NCBI RefSeq assembly: GCF_024713945.1
Contig: NC_134679.1
Span: 2,051,001 to 2,115,000 of the forward strand
Direction of reading: 5' to 3'
From: Dermatophagoides farinae
Lineage: Eukaryota > Arthropoda > Arachnida > Sarcoptiformes > Pyroglyphidae
Length of the DNA: 64,000 nt
Positions 55,918 through 64,000 of this stretch are shown here, one piece after another. The notes beneath the pieces were generated by a model that did not search any database, was not told where the DNA came from, and worked only from the letters and a program-made list of their open reading frames with translations. A program made the position numbers and the translations under genes. Each line of letters opens with the position of its first letter. The stretch's first letter is position 1.

Positions 55918-56279
55918 AATTTGAAAAATTATATATAGCAAACATCATCATCAACAATAACAACAATGTTATACAGCTCTTTAATGTGTTTTTTTAAATA
56001 CTGTATGTAAAAACACTCAATGAATTTATATTCAACGATCGAAACATTATGTAATGAAATGATTTGAAACGAAATAAATTTGGAGAAAAAATGACGATTC
56101 TCTGATTGTTGAATTCCTGCTTTTTGTTTCATAAAAATAGTAAGAGGATTAAGTTTTTTTTCGTTAAAGCTACACAAACAAACAAACAAACAAATTTCTT
56201 AACTTTGCACAATTCATCATAATAGACAGTATCTTTTTTTATAGTTTTAGGAAAAACATAATTTTTAAATCATAATTAA
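55918..56279. other. Convergent 3' ends of ARL3 and IDH3B
   Basis: 362 bp between stop codons, AT-rich, with a (CAAA)n run near 56178-56191. No gene seen. Confidence 0.6.
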
Positions 56280-57691
56280 TTAATGTATGCCTAAATTAGC
56301 AATAACGGCCATTGTATAATCGGTTGTCGATGCATAACCACCTAGATCTCTGGTTTTTACTTTACCGGTTTCAATAACACGAGCAATAGCCCGTTGAATT
56401 AGATCAGCATAATCATGTAGATGAACATGTCTCAATAGTTTTACAGCACATAATAACATGGCTGTTGGATTGGCAATATTTTTACCGACAGCTTCACCAA
56501 ATGTATGACGAGCACCAGGTTCATAAATGACACAATCCGTGCTATATGATGCACCAGGTACAATACCGGCACCACCAACCAAACCCGATGCAAGGTTATC
56601 GATGATATTACCATAAAGATTTGGCATAACCATAACATCAAATTTGTCCGGATGCGATACCAATTGCATACAGGTATTATCGATAATCATTGAATCAAAT
56701 GAAATCTGTGGATAAAGTCTCGATGTTTCTTCACAGCATTTTAAAAATAAGCCATCACCAAGTTTCATAATGTTAGCCTTATGAACACAAGTAACTTTCT
56801 TTCGTCCATGTTTTGTTGCATAATCGAAAGCAAATTTCGCGATACGTAAAGATTTTTCTTCGGTTATAATTTTCATGCATTCAATTACTCCGGGTACGCT
56901 TTCATGTTCGAGTGCACTATATTCGCCTTCGGTTTGTTCACGAATAACATAGAAATCTAGACCTTGATGTTTTGTTTTGATACCAGGAAAACTTCGTATA
57001 TGAACTACATTTGCATACAGATCCAGATCTTTACGTAATTTCATATTTAACGTTTGTAATTCACCGGCATAGCTACTAAAGGGTGTCGATAAAATTCCTT
57101 TCAAAGCGATTCCATTTCGTTGTATTGATTCGATAACAGTTTCAACTGAAACACTCATCGATGGATAAATCTCACTGTAATTATGTAAATGTATGATTAG
57201 AAATTGAGCACATTTAATAATATCGTTACCTGAGAAAAAGTTCTTCAAATTCAATGGGAACACCTAATGCAGAAAATACCTCTTTAACCGAGGCTACAAG
57301 TTCAGGACCGACACCATCACCGGGAATTAGTGTGCATTTAATTTTCTTTTCGTTGTCACTGGTTTCTGAAGCTGAGGGTGGTGGTGGTGGTGGCGGTGCA
57401 CGAAATTGTTGACTAGTATGATAGATAGTGCGAATATTTTGTGAATGCTTCATGTTGATAATTTTTATTTAATCACAAAAAAACAAAGACAGAAATAGAC
57501 GACACACAAAGATAAGAAAAATGGTGAAAAGAAAAAAAACGACAGATTAAATAATCAGATTTGGCATGAAAAAAACATACACAGAAAAAGACTTGGACAA
57601 AAAATAAAATACTAACTTTTTGCAATGATGTTTGTCGTGTAATGAAATAATTTCTTAACAAAACATTACCAATCGATCGTAATGATTTCAT
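56280..57691 (-). CDS. Idh3b: NAD-dependent isocitrate dehydrogenase, beta subunit
   Basis: Mitochondrial TCA-cycle enzyme subunit. Exons 57691-57617, 57447-57230, 57174-56280 encode 395 aa. The leader [20 protein letters not shown] is a clear mitochondrial targeting peptide. A seven-proline tract lies just before the mature fold. Motifs: [96 protein letters not shown] and [17 protein letters not shown] near the start and ALEHES agree better with the beta than with the alpha or gamma subunit. The second-exon acceptor (AACATGAAG|CAT) has a weak pyrimidine tract; an ATG just before it could start a shorter form. Confidence 0.94.
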
Positions 57692-60372
57692 AATTATTAT
57701 TATTATATACTTGAATTATTTTTGAATTCTAATAAATATTCAGAATTGAAAATGGCATAAAAAATGAACAGATTTTGATCTTTAAGAATTTTTTTTTTAT
57801 AGTATTGAAGAATGTGTTGAAAATAACTACCAATGTTATGTGTTTGACCTGAATGCAATATAATCGAATGTGGATGGATGAGAGACGAAAACCATCGATA
57901 TATCGCGATATGATTTTCGAGCACACGATGTGAATTCATATTCCGCATGTGTATCATGGTGTGATATATAGAATGTGCAAAGAAATTCAACCCCTTACCA
58001 CTAGAGGGTAGTACAATTATATAAAGTTTATTCGAATTTCTTTTTTGTTTTAAATTAAATGATGATTGAATTTGTGAATCCTATATTTAAGACAATTATT
58101 TCGATTTTTTTTTTGAAAACCATTCAATTAAATTGAGATTTCAAGCTTTATAATTTCTTAGATGCTTGAATGGTTAGTCAATAGTGAAATCATCTTGAAA
58201 TGGTTAACATTGAACAAAATGAACCTTGATAATAATTGATTTTTGCTCCCAACGTCCATACAACTTATGATAATCGAACTGAATTTGGTCTAACCTGATC
58301 TTTGCTATTACTGACTGTTAATGACTCAAGTCGATATAGAGAGAAAGGAAAAGATTCACACGCAGAGTCCTACAAAACAATTTCCGTTTCAACAACGACT
58401 AACAATGTTTTTTCGATCATTTCGATCTATCCATCCATATTATTGTGAATATACATCCTGGAAGTTGTTGACTTAATATATGACATATCGTATATCGATA
58501 TTATCGACAGATTTGTATGTATGTAACCGTGACTAAGAGGAGGTGAAAAAAAAGTTAAAAATTCGAACATGTGTCCAATAATGCCTTGGGACAACAATAC
58601 AACGATTCAATACAGATCATAGGTGCAGTTTCTCTTTGTCTCTCTATCTATTTTTTTCAAAAGTTTTTGTATTCGAGTTAAAAGGTCCCTGTGCATTTTT
58701 TTCCATCTCTTTATGTGTGTGTGTGTGTATATTTGTTTGCCTAATATACAGACCCTACGGTTTTTTTCCACAGAAAAAACGGATGTATGACACACTTAGT
58801 GATTTAGACGAGAAAAATAAAGGGCCCGGCCCTTATTATTGGAACGGAAATTGATAAATCAAATCTTCTCATCGGATGTAGCCCAATACAATAATAATAA
58901 TAACAAGAACGAAAAAAATAAAATAAAAATAAAACCGGAAAACTTAAATACAATGGACTAAATTGTCACACGAATGGCACTTGTTGTTATTGTTGTTGTT
59001 ATATTTTTTTTTACTGTTTGCTGTTAACATCCTCAATACATCAAAAATTGGGATGTGTCCATCATCATCATCATCATCAATTGAAGGTCATCCGGCGGCA
59101 TATGGGTTGATCAACTTTCAATTTGAATTTTTCGTTTCTTAATAAAGATTCGCCCATCACCATCCGATTGTTGGTGGTTCCGTTCCGTTATAATTTGTAT
59201 CTACTACTAATAATAATACAAATGAGGGAACATAAAAACAGAAAAAAATACAAGAGAAAAACTTTCATTTTGAATCATCATGATAACTAGATTTCTTTTG
59301 TTTGTCATCATTATCATTATTATTTGTTAGGCTGTTCTTTTCACTTAAGAAGAATATTCAAAAATAACCATTATAATGATTATCATCATTGCAACAACAA
59401 CAACAACAACGAAAAAAACAATCAGACGATGACTCGCCCAAAAAAAACAAAAGTTGTCAGTGACAAATCTGGAAAAAAACCTTCCGACCACCATCTATAT
59501 CGAGTTGGCCTGGTAACGATGATGATGATGTTACAAATATTCTTAGATATGAAGCAAGTATGTGTATATGTGTAAGATTCATTCCATGGGAAGGGATGTG
59601 TTCTTGTTTTTTTTCTTTTGTTATTACTGGTGTTATTATTATTATTGTCGTCTTTGCTTACGGGCTATTTCCGGACAATGACAATTTTCTTTTTCTTTTT
59701 TTGTTTCTTGTCCAATCATTTCTTGTCAGTGTGTGATGATCATCATCATCACCACCCTCCCCAAGTATAACAATGGTTATCATTGATGGTTTTTTTTGTT
59801 TGTTTATTGTTGATTATTTTTGTTTTATTTTCTGCTTAATCATTTTGAATAAATAAATAAATTGATTCTTATTATAGTCATCATCATTTTTCTAAGATAA
59901 AATTCGGAAGCACTGAAATTCGATGCGAATTTTTTTTTTTTTTTTTGAAACAGAATTTTTCTGTCTGTTGATTATATATATCAAAATGAGAAAATTCTCT
60001 TATTTGAAAAATTGCTAATGACAATTTGAAATAATCTATGGCTCATTTGACATACGATAATGTCTTTTCGATGGTGGAGATGTGTTTGTGTGTGTGTGGA
60101 TGACAGATGTTCGTATCTATATAATCAACAGCAAATATATTATATTATTCATACAACCATGCAACAGATGATCAAATAATTTTTGACCAGTTGTTTTTGG
60201 CCAATGTTCAAGTTAGCATGGACCTGCTGTCTGACGCGTGGCTAACTTTGTTCCAGAAAAAAACCTTCTGTTTTTTTTTGTTTTTTTTTGTTTCATTATT
60301 ATATTCCACACACATTTGAATCGAATATTCATATTATATGTGGACCATGTGCCACGCGTCTCCAGAGACAGA

Positions 60373-60421
<49 letters not shown>

Positions 60422-62328
60422 TGATGATGTGGTTATAAGGTCTTTTTTTTGGAACTGGTAAACAGCTTGTGCCACGCGACTAAATCTTATTATTTTAAAA
60501 TAATGGACAATCAATGTTTTTCTCTCTCTCTCTTCATATATCCAGATGACGATACCAACAAAATGCTAATGGCAGATGTGTGTGCCAATGCCAACAACAC
60601 ATGGCCTTTTTTTCATTCATTTATTTCTTTAGTTTTTGACCTTTTATAAAAGCAACAGATGCTAATATATAACATTCTCTAATCTATAAACATTTTGGTT
60701 TCACTATAAACCTTGTGTGTTTACATTCATATATAACATTGATTATCAGGATCGATCCAAAAAAAACGATCACCAAAAACTATGACCTTTTTGTGAAATC
60801 CAAATACAAGGCACGCGTCATCAATTTGAATCAATTCGTTTTTTTTTGTTCGCATTCTGCTAATTCATCCATATTGGTCTGATGAACTTTTCGTTCGTTC
60901 GTTCGTTCGTTCAATTCATTCATTCATTGAAGCTAAAATTAACATTGACACATCCATATGAGGGGTCATTATACTTGAAAAAAAAATTGTACATGTCTAT
61001 ATATGGATAATATTCGTGTGTGTGTGTGTGTGTATGGAAATTATTTTTTCATCATCACCAAAATATCAAGTTTTTATAAATGTTTACCATGTTGATTTTT
61101 TCAAAGATTTTTTTTTCTTGGATCAATTCGGCGGACAAACACACACACATACACACACGAATATGTCATTTGTCTCGGTGATTATGAATCACCATGGCGA
61201 TAAAAGACACACAATAACAAAAATGATAAATGAGTCAACAACAACAATAATAATAATAATTTATCATTGATATTTTGATGATAATAATATTCTTTGTATG
61301 TATGATAAACAATAATAGAAAAAGAAAAATTCATATTTGATTTTCTCATGATCTCATGATCTTTATTGTTAACTACCTGGATATAGTTGAATTTGATTAT
61401 CAAAATACAAAATACTCATAGGCATATTGATCACCAACACGAGCATCAACATCACACAAACACACACACAGAGGGTCCGTTCAATATTCAATTTCACCAA
61501 ACAGGGCGTGTTACTTCCGTTCATCATCATCATCATGATGAGGATCGTTATTATCAAAAAAAGTCCTAGCGGTTTTTTTCGTTGTTGTTGTTGTTGTCGT
61601 CGGTGCTTACACTCCCTTTCAATCTCTATGTCCATAGTAATAATAATAATTGTACAAAAAACACAACCGTCGTCTATGATGTATGTTTTTCATTCGATGC
61701 TATATTTCCGAACCGTAGATTTTTAAAATCGAAACACACATAAGGTCTATATGTCATCAATGTCATATGTGCATATATGCATGTAAGTGTGTGACCACCG
61801 CCAGATTTCCTTCTTTTTTTTTCTTTGTCAATTTTATATTTCGCCAACAACAACAACAACAACTAACAGCTAACAATAAGGACAGACGATGATCGTTTTT
61901 GTTGATGAACGACATTTGTTCAGTAGACCGTAGTATTTTCTCTCTCTCTCTCTCACTCTGTGATACTATAGTAAAGTAAAACTTTTGAATTATTTTTTTT
62001 TTCAATGAATGAATCATGCTCTTTGGTGAGAGAAAGAAAGAGCGCAGAGAAAAGATGACGATTAACCAAAAAAGAAAAAAAAAACTGACTGGCCCTGTTT
62101 CTGGTCGATGATGAAAATGGAATAAGAAGGATCGTTGTCGTTTATTTAAACCATCAGTTGAATTTTGTTTGCCATTACGAACGGTCGGTCATTCATCGGG
62201 ATCGTTGATTATATTTTGAATTTTAACTTTGAAAAAATTTTTATTTTCACCCACAACAAAGTTATTCTCATCACATTTCTTAAATTATTTTACAACAAAA
62301 TTCGTTAATTCAACAACCAAAAAAAAAA
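57692..62328. other. Upstream region of neuralized (and IDH3B)
   Basis: 4.6 kb with no supportable coding exon. It holds (TG)20 at 60381-60420, (CGTT)n at about 60890-60912, several (CAT)n/(GTT)n runs, and a cluster of CACGCG and CAGATG motifs at 60104-60819. Confidence 0.6.
60104..60819. promoter_or_regulatory. Candidate neuralized enhancer with Hairy/E(spl)-like sites
   Basis: Four matches to the C-box core CACGCG: GACGCGTGGC 60233-60242 (reverse), GCCACGCGTC 60351-60360, GCCACGCGAC 60471-60480, GGCACGCGTC 60810-60819. They lie among six CAGATG E-boxes at 60104, 60165, 60369, 60543, 60573 and 60656. The known Hairy consensus is GGCACGCGMC. Neuralized is a Notch-pathway gene controlled by proneural bHLH proteins in flies, so repressor and activator bHLH sites fit. 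Function is inferred only. Confidence 0.35.
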
Positions 62329-64000
62329 ATGAAACTTTTGAAAAAAATTCGTCGTATAGGTAAGTTATTGATTGATTATTGAAATGAAATTGACACATTT
62401 TCTACCTTAATCTCAATGATAATGATACACTTATTGTATTGGGAATATATTTCGAAAAAATGGGTTTTTTTTCGTGTGTCTTTCTTTTCTATTCTATTCT
62501 ATTTTTTTGTCACTCGAATATAATTATGATGACGATGATAATGATGATGTCTATAATCTCATCATCATCATCTCTATAGAGCCGTATCTCCGTATTGTAG
62601 TAGCAACAGACATATTTTGTCAACTTCAAAACACAGTATTTTGCCATTGCATGTATGTCAATTAATTTGACATTTCCGTTTGAAACAAGAAGAAGAAAAT
62701 CTTTGTTATTTGTTAGTTAGTTGGTCGTGATTGTCTTAGTCGAAATTTTTTTGCTCCTTATGTGAAGAAAAAGATGATGACCGACAAATCTTTAATCGTT
62801 TATGCGCTTGTATGAGAGAGAAAGAGATTGACACGAATGAACACACAAACACACATGACCGAGGGCATAGTCCAATTCTCATGGATGAGCTTCACTGATG
62901 ATGATGATAGAAACACATACGGAATAATTACCCAAAATCATCTTTGAAAACTAATTATAATCAACAATTGTTTTTTTTTCTTTATTATTTTTTTTATGAA
63001 TGAATGAAATTTTAGCTTCACAAAAAAATCTTTCATGTACAACACAACAACAAATTGCCACGAATAACCTGACACCGATTGGTTTCCATTCAGTACATGG
63101 TGAGAATATTCGTATTACAGGAAATGGAATGATTGCCGAACGTGTTGGTAGCTATTGTCGTGGTATCTGTTTCAGTAATCGTCCTGTACGTTATAATGAA
63201 CATATCTCTATACGTATTGTGGAAATGTCTGATTTTTGGAGCGGTGTATTACGATTTGGTTTCACAACAAAAGATCCTTCTACATTAAGAAATTCATTGC
63301 CTAAATATGCTTGTCCAAATCTTACAAATTGTGGTCATACATTTGCAAAAGCATTACCAGAAAGATATTCACATAAAAATTGTATATTATCATTCTATCT
63401 ATCAACAAACGGAAATGTTCATTATAGTATAAATAATGTTGACAAGGGTATTATACTTGAAAATGTTAAAATTAATAATGGACCATTCTGGGCCGTCATC
63501 GATCTTTATGGTAATACACAGAAAATTGAACTAATTGGTATGTATAATAAACTGTCATTCATTCAAAATCAAGGCAACAGGAAATATCAATTTTCTTCAC
63601 ATGCCATATTTTGTTTGTCCTATTTTTTTTTATCTCACTTGTTCATTAATTCTTGTCTTGTCCTGTCCTGTTATATTTAGATCCACGATATCAGCCAAAT
63701 AATAGCTGTAATAAAAACATGTACATTGAACCTGAACGTTTGTACACATCCGTTTCAATGATGGATTTACCGAATGAAATGTCACATGAACCATCACCAC
63801 AAATTTATTCAAATAAATTTCTTGAACAATCAATTCAATTCCATAGAACTCGTGGCTGTAATGTACGGCTTTCAAGTAATAAATGTGTTGCTGAACGCAA
63901 TAGTAATCATTATTCACAAGGCTATGTATTCACACAACGACCATTAGCTATTGGTGAAAAGATTGTATTACAAATTTTGCGTACAGATGAAATGTTTACT
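62329..64000 (+). CDS. neur: Neuralized E3 ubiquitin ligase, N-terminal part
   Basis: E3 ligase that promotes endocytosis of the Notch ligand Delta. Partial: the gene runs off the right edge. Exons 62329-62359, 63016-63537 and 63681 to beyond 64000 give 291 residues in phase. The start is the ATG at 62329 (MKLLKKIRRI), followed by a donor in phase 1. The first NHR domain (about residues 28-180) shows IGFHSVHGENIRI, ICFSNRPVRYNEHISIRIV, WSGVLRFGFTTKDPS, LPKYACPNLTN, FAKALPERYS and PFWAVIDLYG. A second NHR begins near IQFHRTRGCNVRLSSNKCVA and continues with GYVFTQRPLAIGEKIVLQIL. The C-terminal RING finger expected of the family lies outside the window. Confidence 0.93.
62360..63015 (+). other. 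neur: First intron of neuralized
   Basis: 656 nt from GTAAGT to TTTTAG. AT-rich with (GAT)n runs; nothing else recognised. Confidence 0.7.

Overview
The window is a stretch of a small, AT-rich animal nuclear genome. The short introns, the dense (CAT)n/(ATG)n and (CA)n microsatellites, the constant A8-9/T8-9 runs and an arthropod-style gene set suggest an acariform mite of the dust-mite/scabies-mite kind. That placement is inferred from general character; no species marker was identified. Protein identities rest on recognising family motifs, and exon borders were set by hand from GT-AG sites and reading phase.

Layout. 1-5.9 kb: non-coding 3' flank. 5.9-22.2 kb (minus): a Pax6/eyeless/toy gene with paired domain, paired-class homeodomain and the vertebrate-type C-terminus; a possible extra 5' coding exon lies near 27.6 kb. 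22.3-37.7 kb: microsatellite-filled DNA with no convincing gene. 37.7-39.4 kb: a mosaic island holding a tRNA-Ser(GCT) gene with a 105-nt intron, a tandem copy of its 3' part, and a ~1.06 kb insertion with foreign-looking GC-rich hairpin repeats and a perfect 36-bp inverted repeat.

39.4-57.7 kb is a compact housekeeping cluster: NOA1 (-), MGAT2 (-), PEBP (+), an NSD-type H3K36 methyltransferase (-), SMIM8 (+), TEX261 (-), NMNAT (-), ARL3 (+) and IDH3B (-). Gaps are from a few bases to about 1.4 kb; SMIM8 and TEX261 overlap by four bases at their stop codons. 57.7-64.0 kb: a non-coding upstream region with a cluster of Hairy/E(spl)-like motifs, then the first three coding exons of neuralized (+), which runs off the window.

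The genes are not an operon. Two encode developmental regulators (Pax6, neuralized), three mitochondrial or NAD-related proteins (NOA1, IDH3B, NMNAT), two Golgi/secretory proteins (MGAT2, TEX261), one a ciliary GTPase (ARL3) and one a chromatin enzyme (NSD). The least explained part is 37.7-39.4 kb.
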